This document shows, piece by piece, positions 50,836-62,859 of a DNA stretch of 64,000 bases (the first letter of the stretch is position 1; each line of letters begins with the position of its first letter). The notes below the pieces were generated by a model. That model was given only the letters and a program-made list of their open reading frames with translations. It was not told the origin of the DNA and made no database searches. The DNA is taken from contig CM077644.1 in NCBI GenBank assembly GCA_039707465.1, positions 219,890,962-219,954,961 on the forward strand, read 5' to 3'. A program made the translations under genes and the position numbers. The stretch is from Rhabdophis nuchalis. Taxonomy: Eukaryota > Chordata > Lepidosauria > Squamata > Natricidae.

Positions 50836-50928
50836 GGATTTTATCCGTGTACATCGCTGGAATCATCGCTGGAGTTGAGCAGTCATATATAAACATCATT
50901 TTTCTTTAAAATTAAATAAATAAAAACA
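50836..50928 (+). mobile_element. L2-like LINE 3' end fragment
   Basis: 'gtgtacatcgctggaatcat' and 'gagcagtcatatataaacat' followed by AAATAAATAAA suggest a diverged LINE terminus. Confidence 0.4.
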
Positions 50929-51180
50929 TTCTATAAAGGGTTATATATAGATGTAGTTTTTATATGCATGCATAGAGTGGCCAAGGACTCCCTTGACAAC
51001 ATTTCAATGGCAATTTTGAGATGTTAAAGAGACTAATCCCAGGTAATATGATTTTCCCAACATAGATTATTTATAATATGGTCTGATTTGCAAGATTTCT
51101 AATAGTTGGAAACATCCATTATCAGTTTTTCTTTCAAGGAAACACTTATTCCTCATTTGAATAGGATGTGACATGTTTAT

Positions 51181-51400
51181 TTATTTAAGAAAATGTATAT
51201 GGCTACTCAGCTGACTCTTAGTGACTCCAGGCTGCTTACAAAGAAAAAACCCCATATAAAAAAAAAATAACAATAAATTTCTAGCCCCCTAGTGACAGCA
51301 CTCAATCAATGAAATAAGTCACTTGACAGGCTCCATCCCACTCTGGCCCCAGGCCTGTTGGCAAAACCAGGTCGTCAGGTAAAGAATGCCATGACGGGTC
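51181..51400 (-). mobile_element. CR1/L3-like LINE 3' fragment
   Basis: 'tttatttaagaaaatgtata' followed by tggctactcag is the reverse of an ancient CR1/L3-type 3' end. Confidence 0.45.
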
Positions 51401-51707
51401 AATATTTTTGGTCATATCAGAGCTGGGATTATTTTCTTGCAGTGCACTGATGATGTTATCTAGTTTGAGTAATAAAGTGTCAGCAAGAAGACATGAAAAG
51501 AAAGCAGCCCCAGCTCAGAGAACATCAAGGACCCCTCACTGCAACTCTGAACTACAAATATTCTGCTTTATGAGTCGATGTTCCTCCACCCAAGGACATC
51601 CCAGTCCCAACTAGCAATTTAATCAATTATCAAGAGATTAGCACTGTCAGGTTATACAATATTGAAATCTATAGTTTGTACTTGTCATTTGAAGGTAGTT
51701 TACATGG

Positions 51708-51880
51708 TTAGGACACTGGGCTGATGATTAACAACCCCGTGTTTGAGACCCGAGTGCTACTGCATGATGGGGTGAGCTCCTGCCATTTGCTCCCACTCCT
51801 TCTAACCTAGCAGTTCAAAAGCATGTAATCACACATAGGTACCACTTTCAGGGGCATAAAAGGAGCCCCAACATCCCCTG
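51708..51880 (+). mobile_element. tRNA-derived SINE, plus-strand copy
   Basis: Head 'catggttaggacactgggct', B-box-like GTTTGAGACCC, then 'aacctagcagttcaaaagca' shared with the complement of 2499-2842. 3' truncated. Confidence 0.75.
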
Positions 51881-54800
51881 AACAACAGTGATGTTACTAG
51901 ATAACCCTTTCAACCCCGGAAGTACGTTGGTGATTCTAACAATGAATGCAAGCAACTTGTAATTTTAAACAAACTTTAAAAATTGTTTTAGGTATATGCA
52001 CCTACATATATACGTATTCACATACATGACTGAAAATGCAAATATATATCCATATTTTGATGTTCTTCAAATATTAATTGGCTGAATGAACACCATTTTG
52101 TGCTACACTGCTGTAAGGTAATAGTATTTAAACACTAATCACAGTGGAACTGATTGAACAGGCCTTACCTTAAATTAGTCTGAAGAATAGCACTGAAATG
52201 TAATAGAGATCATATGACTTGATTAAAGCAAGTATCCCTCACTTGGCTTATTCTGAAAATTCTTCAAGAAAGAAAAACTGAGGAAAGCAATTCAATTGCC
52301 TTTCTTGTTCTCTTGTCAGGATGCCACAAAAAACCATGAAAATATACAAACTAATGTCTAGGACAATGGCTTTTATCAGTTTTATACCACAGAAATCAAG
52401 CAATCTCCTTGAAAAATCTATATTGGTTCTAATTTTAAATCAGAATGATAATGATAACACTATCACTATCCATCTATCTATTCATCTAATCACAGTAGTC
52501 TTGCTACATTCATACATGAATAAGTTTCTAATGCTGAAATACTGTATTAGTAATTATATGTATTTATATTCTGTACTAAAACTTGAATTACTTAAGTGTT
52601 TAAACTATTATAAATGTTTCTTCATATTCATCAGAGATCTCATTTCAACAGTCAGTCTAAGTATCACCATCTTTCTCTTCCTTCTCAATGTTTTGTTATA
52701 TCAAGTGTTTCCATCTGCATGACAAAAAAAATCCCTTAAATCAAACCCAATACCAGCCACAAGTTCCCTTATCCTTTCCTACTTATTCAGGAATACCTTA
52801 GTAGATTAAAACTAAAAAGAAAATCAGGTAGAAGTGTGATGAACACAGCATTATAAATGAAAATCAACTTTATAAATTCATCTGAACAAAGTTCTCATAG
52901 AAGAATTCTTCATGACAAAACCTTAGAATTCATGTAATTTTTTGCTATTATAACTTACCTAGAAACTAAATACAGAAATTGATCCTTGGGGAAGAATACA
53001 CAAAAACAGAAATACAATCATGAGCCAAGAAATATGGCTCAAATCCAAATTAAATCTTTTTCCGCATTGACAAATTTAGATCAATGGAATTTACTACTTT
53101 CAATCATAATGGATTTATAATATACAGTACTCTAGATCCTATCCCAAAGAGAGTTACCCAGCTAATAAAAATAATTGATGAGCAATCAAGTCATATGTGG
53201 ACTGAAATTGATTAAGATATTTGTGGCTCATTTTTCCTTCATAAAAACATATGAAGATCTTGCTCAATTGCTACAAAGGATATTAGACCTTCGTGGAAAA
53301 ATCAAACAAAATATTTTAAAATAATAAGGTATTTGAGCTTCAAGCTGCACATATGAATTAAATTAGTAGACATCTACAGAAGTATTTTGTTTAAAGAAAT
53401 ATAACATTTTTAAAGGTATCCTTACACATTTTTCTTCTGAATTTTAGTATTTTCTTGGAAAAGAAGTATATATACTATTGTATATATTTTTATCACTAAT
53501 GGAGGAACCTTTTTCTCTCCAAACCTAGAGAACTTCCCATCTATTCTGCCTATTCTGAATCTGAGCAAGCAAACAATAAGATCTACTCTTAGTCTCTTGC
53601 TATCACTCACATGTGGTGTAATCATTCTCTGGCAATGTTATTGTTTTGCTGTGGTGGCAGACTCTAATGATAAGTACATAAAAGGACACAACTGTTTATT
53701 TGCAAAATATATTTTCTGATGCACTTTTGTATTTCCCCCAAAGCCAATCTGATCACTTGAGTCACTTATTCTGTTCTTGTAAACTGAGCATCCATGGTTG
53801 ATGCTCAGAGCCCATGACTGCCTCAGATTACACATACACACACAAATTGGCATTTGCCCAGAATGGCTAAACAGCCTTGTTCTCAGTCTTGTACTTGAAA
53901 AGAATAAAAATAGGAAGAGTCTGTGATTTGTGTCAAATACACAGAGTAACAGCAGCCATACTATGATAATGAAGCCGGAGAAAGTGTGATTGAGTTTTCA
54001 TGCATCAGTTGCAACTGTTATTTAAATTTAAAAGAAAGAAATCATTTTTAAATTGGCAGTAAAAGCTAAAGAATTTTAGGCAGAACTATTTTATATACAG
54101 GCCTGAGGTTAATGTTTGTTTGTGTGGTGCTGGTATGCCTCTATTACTGTGGTTGTTTTCAGTTAGGGCTCTGTTTTTGTTTATGCTTTTAACTGTTTTT
54201 ACTAAGTATCAGGGTTTGTAAATTAGCCAAAACTTACTGACGGGTGAGTGGGGAGGTACAATAAACTTAATGAAATAAGGAAAATAAATGAAATGCAGGT
54301 AGATGAAGTATGGCTCTCAGATGTAAACACACAACTACTATTTCTCTTCTCTATTCCCCAAGTCTCTTCTTTGTAAGAGATTTCATATTCGAAATATATT
54401 TGCCAATACTAACAAATATGCAGCTTCACATTTCAATGAATATAATGAGGAAAAGGGGCCAATAAATATCTCTAGTCATATATATGCTGAGTTAATTGTG
54501 TTGTGATTGTTGATGGCCACTATTAATTTTTGAGTGATTTATTAGAAGTTTCCTCAATTAAAGGATCCACAATTTTGGTCAAGAGCTGTGGATATAAGAG
54601 GTCTCATCTCTCTCCTTGCTAAAACCTGTAAGATAAAAGACAAAGGTTCTGCATGCCTTAAGCATCTGGAGCAGAGAAATATATATTGAGGGGAGGATGG
54701 TGGAAGTTAGAGAATCCTTCTCTTCAATACATACATGTGTGCACACATATACAATATTATACCAGTACATTCATAGTAATTCAGATGGTAAATATTTCTA

Positions 54801-55349
54801 CATTTTTGCAAGTGAAAAATGAATAAAAAGCTTGATGTAGTTTGCTCCAATTATGATGACCCCATCCTCCATCCCATCACTGTAAATCTCATGGTTCTGT
54901 AAAAATCATCTGTGCTGTTAATAAAGTATATACTTTAATGGATTTAATGGAAGTTATTATGTTTAATGGAGTTCAAGTCTAATTAAATATATCTAGGATT
55001 GCAATCTAAAATGCACATCATCTGAGGCAAAGATGAAGAAATGTATTCTCAATCCACAGATTTTTTCTTTCTTTCTGTGTACATATAAGCAGTGAAATCA
55101 AAAGATCAGAAAATCTAGAAAACACAGCCTGTGTCAAAGCTTACAAGAATGAAATGGATAGAAATCTATGCCATAATAAAGCCATTACAGTTCAAAACAC
55201 TTTTGTTTTTCTTAATAGATTGATGTGAATTACTCATCTGGGATGTTTTTATCAATAAGTAAAAAACATGACCGGAGGAAAGATTTGTGTCCATGACATC
55301 TACCTCAGTTTTTTTAAGGCATAATTATACAGTTAAAGCTTTACATTAC

Positions 55350-56988
55350 CTTTCTGGACATGGATTATGTCTGGAAAGTTGGCAAGATGTCCCTGATACA
55401 GAGCTAATAAATCCATCACTGGATCCAGGTCCTGTCTGGGTTGGTCTGCGAATAGTTCACCAATAGCATCATAAGCTTCTCCAGTGAAGGCAATGGCCTG
55501 ATTGAGGCCAACTGAAAAAGCCTGCTGGTCCATTTCAAAGGCTTGGCTGAGGCCCCGGAAGGAGTGTCCCACTTTCTGGTATTCCTTCTTGAACCCAGCA
55601 ACCTGCTTGCGGGCAAACTCATTGACAATCTGGTTCAACTGAATGGTGCTCTCATCCATCTTTTTGGTGAAGCTTTTGAAGCCATCTACTTTGCTTTCCA
55701 CCTCCTGCAGGTCCAGAGCAGCAGGGCCACCAGCAGGGACGCTGATGGTCAGGAAGAAGTTAGCGCCCACCATCTCGTCCTTCTCAGCTTTGCGCTTGCC
55801 TTGCTTCCAGGCCTTCTCATCCGTGCTAGGGCAGGTGAGGAAATGCTGGAAGGCATCACACTGGGCCAAGACAGGATGGCTGCACATGTGGTCCATCCAC
55901 CACGCTAAGCCTTTGCGGCGCTTGGAGATAAAGTCCTCCTCAAAACGGCCGGTGGCTTGTTTCTCCGGCAAGTGGGGTACGGAGATGACGGGGAACTTCT
56001 CCACCAGACGGCCATAGAGCCAGTCAAAGTGCTTGTAGCGCCGGTTCACCTGCTGCCCTGTGTGGCTTGGCACCAGCTTGTAGGCAATGTAGCTCTTCAT
56101 GCCCTTGAATTTGGTCTGCTTGGTGGGGTCTTCGATGGAGCACTGGAAAGGGTAAGGGTTTTCCTGCCACTCGGGCCCGTAGGAGCCCAGCACCACGCAG
56201 AGTTTGTCCCCGTCCTTCACGAAACCCGACGCCTCACCCAGCACAAAAGCTTCCCCGCCGGATTTCACGAAGGTAGAGAAACGGTTCAAGTTGCGGCTGA
56301 CGGTGGCCGAGCTCTTGGCGGCGCCGCCGGCCGGGTGGTGCAAGGGGCCGCCAGGTTGGCTGCTCCGGGAGCTCAGCGACAGATCGGACCGGGTGGAAAG
56401 GGAATACCTGCTGGCAGAGCCTCCCGCCCCGCCGACTCCTATGGCCGCATTCTCGTAGTCCGGGTAAGAGCTGCCCAGCACGCCCGGCTCGTCCGCCACG
56501 GTGGAGCTGTCGTCCCAGTCATCGTCCCAGTCGTCGTCGCTGCCTTGGCTGGCTTGGTAAGAAGAGGAGCCGCCGCCGTAGGAGCGCGCCGTCTGGAAGG
56601 AGGAGAAGCCCGACGAGGCGGGCGGCGGAGGCAGCTGGAAGGGCTCGGCGGCCGGTGGAGGCAGCTGATGATGCTGGGCTGCGACCGGCGGCGGGTTGAA
56701 GGCGGTCGCCGGCGCCGCCAAGGGCTCAAAGCCGCCGGACGGCACGTTCGCATAGCGGGACGGGACGGGCGCAGGCGGCGGGAGCGCCGGCTCAGCCACA
56801 GGAGCTCGGATGACCTGCACGTAGGAGGCCGGGAAGAGGCCGCGGTCGCCCCGGCTGTTCACCCCCTCGAACCAGCCCTCGATCTCCTGGTCGCTGCACA
56901 GGCTCAGCACCTCGTGTTCGCGCAGCGAGATCTCGCCCGGGTTCTCCGACTTGAAGTCGTACAGCGCGCGGGCCCGCAGCAAAGCCAT
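55350..56988 (-). CDS. SNX18: SNX18 coding exon 1 (SH3-linker-PX-BAR start)
   Basis: First coding exon of sorting nexin 18, encoding residues 1-546 and the first base of codon 547. Seen: an SH3 domain at residues 1-60 (ALYDF at 8-12, [12 protein letters not shown] near 46-57); a Pro/Ala/Ser-rich linker; an acidic [10 protein letters not shown] patch at 151-160; a conserved segment before PX (about 226-256); a PX domain about 276-386 with RRYKHFDWL at 317-325 and RRKGLAWWM at 357-365; then the BAR domain from about 424. Family knowledge: SNX18 binds phosphoinositides, recruits dynamin and remodels membranes in endocytosis and autophagy. The start at 56988 gives [12 protein letters not shown], as in other vertebrate SNX18, and has a strong Kozak context (gccATGG). 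The reading frame stays open 47 codons upstream, but that extension is GC-rich and unlike the family. The exon ends AAAG, followed by the GTAATG donor at 55349. The acidic linker and strong match argue against SNX9 or SNX33. Confidence 0.97.
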
Positions 56989-57560
56989 GGCCCCGCCGCC
57001 GCCGCCGCTCCGGTCGCCGCCCAGGCAGGGATGGAAGCCGAAGGGCCGCCTCACAGCGCCGCCAAACAGGCGTAGCTCGCGCCCCCCGCCGGCCGGCCGG
57101 CCGCGCTGCCCGCCCCTCCGGCGGGCCAACGGCCGGTCCGCCTCCCTCTGCCGGGGCGCCTCCTCCGCCTCACCCCGAGTCCCCCGCTCCCTCTACGCTT
57201 CTCCTCGGAAAAAGACGCGGGAAGGGCAGCCCTCTCCTTCGGCGGCCGCGCTGCCCAACCGAGCGCCGGAGTGCCGCTTCGAGGCGCCCAGGGAAGGGGC
57301 CGGGTCGGGGGACTGTCCCACGTCGCCAGTTTCACTAATCCAGAGCCGAGAGGAAGGGCCGGGAAGCCGAGCCCAGAGCTGCCGCCCCCATCGATGGGGC
57401 CGGAGCGGCGGGCCGAGGCTTTGGGTTGGCTTATCGCGGTGCGCCGCCTGCCCTCTGGCGTTCGGCGCGGGAGGGACGCCGCCTCGGAGCGAGGGAGAAG
57501 CCTCTAAAACGGCCTCAGGCGCTGAAAAAGGGGGACCCGTAGGCTGAGGTTGAGTCAGGC
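56050..57560 (-). promoter_or_regulatory. SNX18: CpG island and presumed SNX18 promoter / 5' UTR
   Basis: This stretch is visibly GC- and CpG-rich, in sharp contrast to the AT-rich surroundings. It covers the first part of coding exon 1 and about 570 bp upstream of the ATG at 56988. CpG islands of this type mark promoters of broadly expressed vertebrate genes, so the SNX18 transcription start most likely lies between about 57000 and 57550. I see no obvious TATA box upstream of the start. The exact start site cannot be placed from sequence alone. Confidence 0.75.
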
Positions 57561-57834
57561 CCCTTCGACGGGAAGCCCTCAATAGCGATTCAAATCCAGT
57601 CAGGCGCCCTGGAGTTTTCTTCCCAATCGTTGTGTATAAATTGGGGATGTTCTAGAGCTAGTATTATTACTTGGTGGCCTCCCATCCAAATATTAAATAG
57701 GAGCCTCTGACTCTGCTTAGCTTTTTCAAATGCGGAGGATTTAAATATTGTTGGTGGCATCAAGCTCATATTTCCCTGTTTGTTTTCTTGGCAACATAAG
57801 ACTGTTTTCTTTGCATTCTTCAATGATTTTCACT
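57561..57834. other. No recognised feature
   Basis: Short spacer upstream of the SNX18 CpG island. Confidence 0.4.
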
Positions 57835-58312
57835 CACTCTTAAAATGCCAAATCCTGCATAGCTTTTTAAGATCATCCAAGACTGGATACTTTCTGCTTA
57901 TATAGAGACAGATTATACATAAAGAGCAAACTAGACACAAGAACAGTTTTTTCCCCAAACGCCATCTTTCTGCTAAACAAATAATTCAATCAACGCGGTC
58001 AAACTATTCACTAAGGCTGCATTACTATTACTATTAGTCTTCTCATCGTTCCTATCACCCATCTCCTCCCACTAATGACTGCAGGACTGCAACTTTGTGG
58101 GTTGTATCTTTACAATTTATACTGATATTGTTTCCTGATTGCTTATTTGTACCCTATCTCTATCATTAAGTGTTGTACCTTATGATTCTTGACTAATGTA
58201 TCTTGTCTTTTTACGTACACTGAGAGCATATGCATGAAAGACAAATTCCTTGTGTGTCCAATCACACTTGGCCAATAAACTATTCTATTCTATTCTATTC
58301 TATTCTATTCTA
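57835..58312 (+). mobile_element. L2/CR1-type LINE 3' end with (TTCTA)n tail
   Basis: 'gacaaattccttgtgtgtcc', 'aatcacacttggccaataaa' and six TATTC units (58283-58312) are the 3' end of a LINE family very common in snake genomes. Only the 3' UTR and little coding sequence remain. Confidence 0.85.
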
Positions 58313-59739
58313 AACAAAAATTAATAGTCCTGGTAGTGATGGTAAGTAGGAAAATCAGAGGAGAAACTAAATTGGTGATAAATAAAGGAATTAAACCCAC
58401 AATATACTTAAACATATAATGATTTAAACCAATTTTTATGATTTAAACTATTACAAAATTAAAAGTTGGTTTACACTGAAGATGTATTTTACATGCATTT
58501 TAATAATTTAAGGACATACCCTCCCTTCCTCAATTTGATTTGGGTAAAGTTCTTTTAATGAAATTGTTTTTTAACAATTACGCTAATATGCATTCTTTGC
58601 CTTTTGCCCAACATTTAAGTACACATGGAAATACTGATGATAAACTTTAAATGTATTCTTTATTTTGAGAATTGTGTAGATTAGATAAATTGTCAATTGA
58701 ATTAGTTTCTTCCCTGTCCTTAGACAGAGATGAATATGAGGCATTCACATTTAATTCTATAGCTGCTCTTTTAGGATTGGCCTAACGTAACACACAAGTA
58801 CTCATAATCGGGTACCTAATTTTAGGTAGCCTAATCCTAATTTCAGGTAAAATATGATGACAGATTAACATCACCACACTTTTCTGGCCCTTGTATTGAG
58901 GTTGGTACAGGGCCTGAAACCTGGTTGGGCAAATTACTGTGAGGACAACCTTCAATTGGGTTTCTGTGACACACCTCAAACAGATGGACATAGCCTTATT
59001 ATAGACCTGACAGACAGGCATTTACCCGTGTTAATTGAGTGCTGGCACCCCAGTGATCTGGATTGGGTAAGAAAAATGAGTCATAACCAATTGGAACCTT
59101 TTCTTCCCCTTAGAAAGCTTACTTCCTTGGCTCAATAAAAACAGGATATTGCAGTCATGTTCCCCTCCAATCCACTCCTGAACCTAACCCTTCTAACGTG
59201 GGCAGTGGAGATCCATGTCTTGTCTGCCCCAAGCTTCTGCCTCTATTCATCCATGTAGGGGTCACTCATACACACTCATGGAGTGAAGGAATGTCCATCA
59301 CACTCAAACCAGATCCACCAAAACCAAACTATTTAAACTACCATATCATGCAGGATCTATACCAAGGAAGATATAATATTCATAGACATTCTCACTATCC
59401 ATGGACACTGCAGCCCCTCATCCAACATTCTCACTACTGACTAGGCCATCCTAAATTATATAAAAATAGATTCCAAAATATTATTTAATGATTTTCTTCA
59501 GCACCACAAGAGCATTGATTTTCTTCAGCCTTTATGGGGTTCATCTTCCATAGCTATGTATTACAACTAGACAAATTACAGCCTTTACAATGCATACCTT
59601 TGTTGTCAGCATAATATCTCTACGTACTAAGATTTTGCCTGGCTTTGTCATAGTAATTAGTCCAAGAAGCAGATATTTCTCTATTTCACAGTTTTATTCC
59701 CATGTCTGACTTTTTGAGCACAGGAAGATAAAGATCTTA
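58313..59739. other. No recognised feature
   Basis: AT-rich DNA with two short, unsupported open frames (58896-59138 and 59198-59440). No gene or repeat recognised. Confidence 0.45.
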
Positions 59740-59757
59740 TTAAGGCTTATTTTCAAG

Positions 59758-61797
59758 ATGGCAGCGCGCTTAGACGCTGCGGCTTTGAGCTCCTGGTGTC
59801 ACAGTAGTAGAGTTAGGCAAAAACTAGTCTATACCCGCAGGGAGTTATTAAAGATTGGATCTTCTAGTCGACTAGATATTACCAGCGACTTCCAGCAGTC
59901 TCATAATATACCAAATGACATAGTAAGACTGCCAGGCTCTCCATGGATCGTTGTTTGGCCTAGGAGGCAGCGAAGAGAGAGGAAGCAGAAGCGGGAATGC
60001 AGAGGTGGTTTGCTAGTTCGGTTACGAAAGCAGCCTCAAAGACCAGCATTACCAAGCATTTTCCTAACCAACTCTAGATCCTTTGTCCACAAAACCGATG
60101 AACTAGAGCTATGGATGGCAGCGAATAAGCTCATTCGTGACTGCTGTGTGATGATCATCACAGAGACCTGGCTTCATCCACTTGTACCGGATGCGTCTGT
60201 GGAGCTAACTAACCACACCACACACCGCTTTGACAGAAACAACAACTCTGGTAAAAGCAAAGGTGGAGGACTGTGTATTTACACACATAATAACTGGTGT
60301 ACCAACAGTAGAGTTGCTTATACACACTGCTCTGCAGACTTGGAATTCTTAACTGTCATTTGTCGGCCATTTTATTTACCTAGAGAGATTTCAGTTACAG
60401 TTATAACTGCTGTCTATATTCCACCTGATGCAAATGTTAGCACAGCACTCTCTAAGTTACATGATGCCATCGAGAGGCAGCAGCAAACTTACCCTGAGGG
60501 TGCTTTTATCGTGGCTGGGGATTTTAATCAAGCCAGTCTAAAGTCTGTTCTCCCTAAATTTGTACAGTATGTGCAGTGTACCACCAGAGGTAAGAATACT
60601 CTAGACCATATGTACTCAAACTTAAGACAGGCATATAGAGCAATCCCCCTCTCCCATCTGGGTACGTCTGACCACATCTCTCTGCTGCTGTGCCCAAAGT
60701 ATATTCCCCTCAGGAAAAGGATACGGCCAGTCTTGAAAACTGTCAAAATCTGGCCAGAGGGAGCACTCTATCAATTACAGGACTGCTTTGAGACTACCGA
60801 GTGGAGTATATTTGAACACTTGGAGCTGCAAGAATTCACTGACACTGTACTCTCATACATTAAAACATGTACAGATAATGTAACAGTGAATAAACGTATC
60901 AGAGTTTACAGCAATCGTAAACCCTGGATGTCAGCAGAGGTACAATCACTGCTGAGAGCCCGAAACTCCGCTTTCAAAGCAGGAAACAAAGACAAATATA
61001 ATGAAGCCAGGGCAAACTTGAGAAGAAGCATTAAGGCAGCTAAACAGGAATACAAGCAAAAGGTAGAGAAGTATCTGGAAGATAACAACTCAAGACAGGT
61101 GTGGCAGGGACTACAACACCTAACCAACTATAAGGGCAATACAAAAAAAAAAATAGCCAATGCTGATGCCCTGCTAGTAGAGGAGCTAAATAGCTTCTTC
61201 GCCCGCTTTGAGGTAAAAAGACCAGTCTCTGTGGCTTTATCCCAAAGGCCCTCTAACATCCAGCCACTCACCCTGGATGAACATCAAGTGAGAGCTGAGC
61301 TGAAGGCTGTAAATCCCAACAAAGCTGCAGGTCCAGATGGGGTGTTGGGGAAAGTGGTAAAAATCTGTGCTGACCAATTAGCAGGGGTTCTGACAAGGAT
61401 TTTTAACCTCTCCCTGAAACAGGCTAGAGTCCCATCATGCTTGAAAGCAGCCACCATTATCCCAGTTCCAAAGACAGCAGCCATAAAAAGCTTGAATGAC
61501 TATAGACCCATTGCACTGACGTCTATAGTGATGAAGTGCTTTGAGAGACTGGTCCTACAACACCTCAGGTCCTGTCTTCCACCAAGTTTTGATCAACACC
61601 AGTTTGCGTATAGAAACAACAGGTCGACAGGGGATGCCATCACCACTGCTCTCCATATCGCACTGAGCCACCTTGAGAAATCTGGGAATTATGTCAGAAT
61701 GCTTTTTATAGATTATAGCTCGGCCTTTAACACCATCCTACCAGGCATTCTCATTGAAAAGTTGACTGACCTGAATTTCCCTCACCCTTACTTGTGA
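59758..61797 (+). pseudogene. LINE endonuclease / N-terminal reverse transcriptase (frameshifted)
   Basis: This reading frame gives 679 residues starting MAARLDAAALSS. Visible motifs: a basic region near residues 60-90 (WPRRQRRERKQKRE), then the APE-like endonuclease with ITETWLHP, VAGDFNQ and TSDHIS. The reverse transcriptase follows, with NKAAGPDGV, NDYRPIALTS, HQFAYRNNRSTGDAI and the first catalytic-aspartate block LFIDYSSAFNTI. The frame ends at TGA 61795-61797. The RT continues at the +1 frame from about 61790 (TCEWIKDFL), so a single-base indel separates the two halves. The enzyme would nick target DNA and copy its RNA there. The frameshift probably inactivates this copy. Confidence 0.88.
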
Positions 61798-62674
61798 ATG
61801 GATCAAAGACTTCCTGACCGATCGTCCACAAACAGTAAGGGTTGGGTCCTTTACATCTTCCACACTGAAGCTCAGCACAGGCTCCCCTCAGGGCTGTGTG
61901 CTCAGCCCCTACCTCTACTCACTGTATACATATGACTGCATATCCTCTGATCCATCCAACATCATAATAAAGTTTGCAGATGACACAACGGTGGTGGGTC
62001 TCATAACTGGAGGGGACGAATCAGCATACAGGGAAGAAGTCCAGAAGGTATCTGCATGGTGCTCAAGAAACAACTTACATCTAAATACTAGCAAGACAAA
62101 GGAGATGGTGCTAGATTTCCGGAGGCACAGAGAGGAACCTGCCCCACTGTATATCGAGGGGGGCTGTGTGGAGAGGGTTTCCTCTTTTAAATTCTTAGGA
62201 GTGCTTATTAGCCAAGATCTCACCTGGAAAAACAACACGTCTCTGGTGATTGGAAAAGCTCAACAGAGACTTCATTTCCTTAGAGTCCTGCGGAAAAATC
62301 AGGTGGAACAACGGCTGATGACCTCTTTCTATCGGTCCATCATAGAAAGTGTCCTCACATATTGTATCACAGTGTGGTATGCTGGTTTAACAGTTGAGGA
62401 GAGGAAGGCACTACAGAGAGTGATCAATTCGGCACAAGAAACCATCGGTTGCCCTCTGACATCACTGGATAACATCGCCAGATCTCGCTGCTTTAGCAGA
62501 GCAAGGAAGATTCTCAAAGATGATTCACACCCTGGTTGGTATCTCTTTGCCCTTCTACCATCAGGCAGAAGATATCAAAGTATAGCCAGCCGAACGAACA
62601 GGTTTAAAGGTAGCTTCTATCCATGGGCTGTGAGACTTTTAAATTCAACTGCAATCACTCCATGCACATGCTAG
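61790..62674 (+). pseudogene. LINE reverse transcriptase C-terminal half
   Basis: Continuation of the LINE reverse transcriptase in the next frame, with no ATG of its own. It begins with TCEWIKDFL and contains [13 protein letters not shown], the catalytic FADDTTVVG motif (about 61975-62000), a thumb segment with [11 protein letters not shown] and [13 protein letters not shown], and the C-terminal block with [20 protein letters not shown] and [17 protein letters not shown]. It ends at a stop at 62672-62674. Apart from the frame break no stop interrupts it, so the domain is otherwise complete. Confidence 0.88.
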
Positions 62675-62773
62675 TTTTTTCTTTTTTCTTTTCTCTCTTT
62701 TTTGTTTCTGTTATAATTTTGCACCAGTAAAGTTAAAACCAATTTCATTGTAATTTTTACAATGACAATAAAG

Positions 62774-62775
<2 letters not shown>

Positions 62776-62859
<84 letters not shown>
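62776..62859. repeat. (ATT)n microsatellite, LINE tail
   Basis: About 28 trinucleotide units forming the 3' tail of the 59740-62859 LINE. Confidence 0.95.

Larger units (their letters stand above)
38959..55349 (-). other. SNX18: SNX18 intron 1 (phase 1, 16,391 bp)
   Basis: The intron runs from the GTAATG donor (55349) to the TGTGCAG acceptor (38959). It carries hAT, Tigger-like, Bov-B, L2-like, SINE and microsatellite insertions, listed separately. If it is retained, the frame adds only four residues (NVKL) after Gly547 before a stop. I saw no convincing additional exon. The parts with no recognised repeat are 39641-40540, 40900-41230, 41645-41885, 41930-42200, 42610-44200, 44300-44940, 45765-47460, 47525-47980, 48255-49030, 49325-49750, 50510-50830, 51405-51700 and 51885-55349. 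Confidence 0.9.
59740..62859 (+). mobile_element. Nearly intact L2/CR1-superfamily LINE with (ATT)n tail
   Basis: A 3.1 kb non-LTR retrotransposon encoding an apurinic-type endonuclease and reverse transcriptase, split by one frameshift near 61790. After the RT stop at 62674 there is a short 3' UTR ending AATGACAATAAAG (to about 62775) and then an (ATT)n microsatellite. That tail is typical of L2-like LINEs that prime on a short 3' repeat. No first ORF (ORF1) is recognised upstream, so the 5' end is approximate and the copy may be 5' truncated. Only one frame break over about 2.9 kb indicates a fairly recent insertion. Clade assignment (L2, CR1 or Rex1-like) needs an alignment. It lies about 2.7 kb upstream of the SNX18 start codon, in the opposite orientation. 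Confidence 0.88.

Noticed and set aside
55957..57075. A 372-aa plus-strand open frame
   Set aside because: It is antisense to SNX18 exon 1 in a CpG-rich region, with Arg/Ala/Gly-rich, domain-free sequence. It is a shadow of the real gene.
56989..57129. A 47-codon N-terminal extension of SNX18 (MARRRGG...)
   Set aside because: It is only the open frame of the GC-rich 5' UTR. The family start is [12 protein letters not shown] at 56988 with a strong Kozak context.
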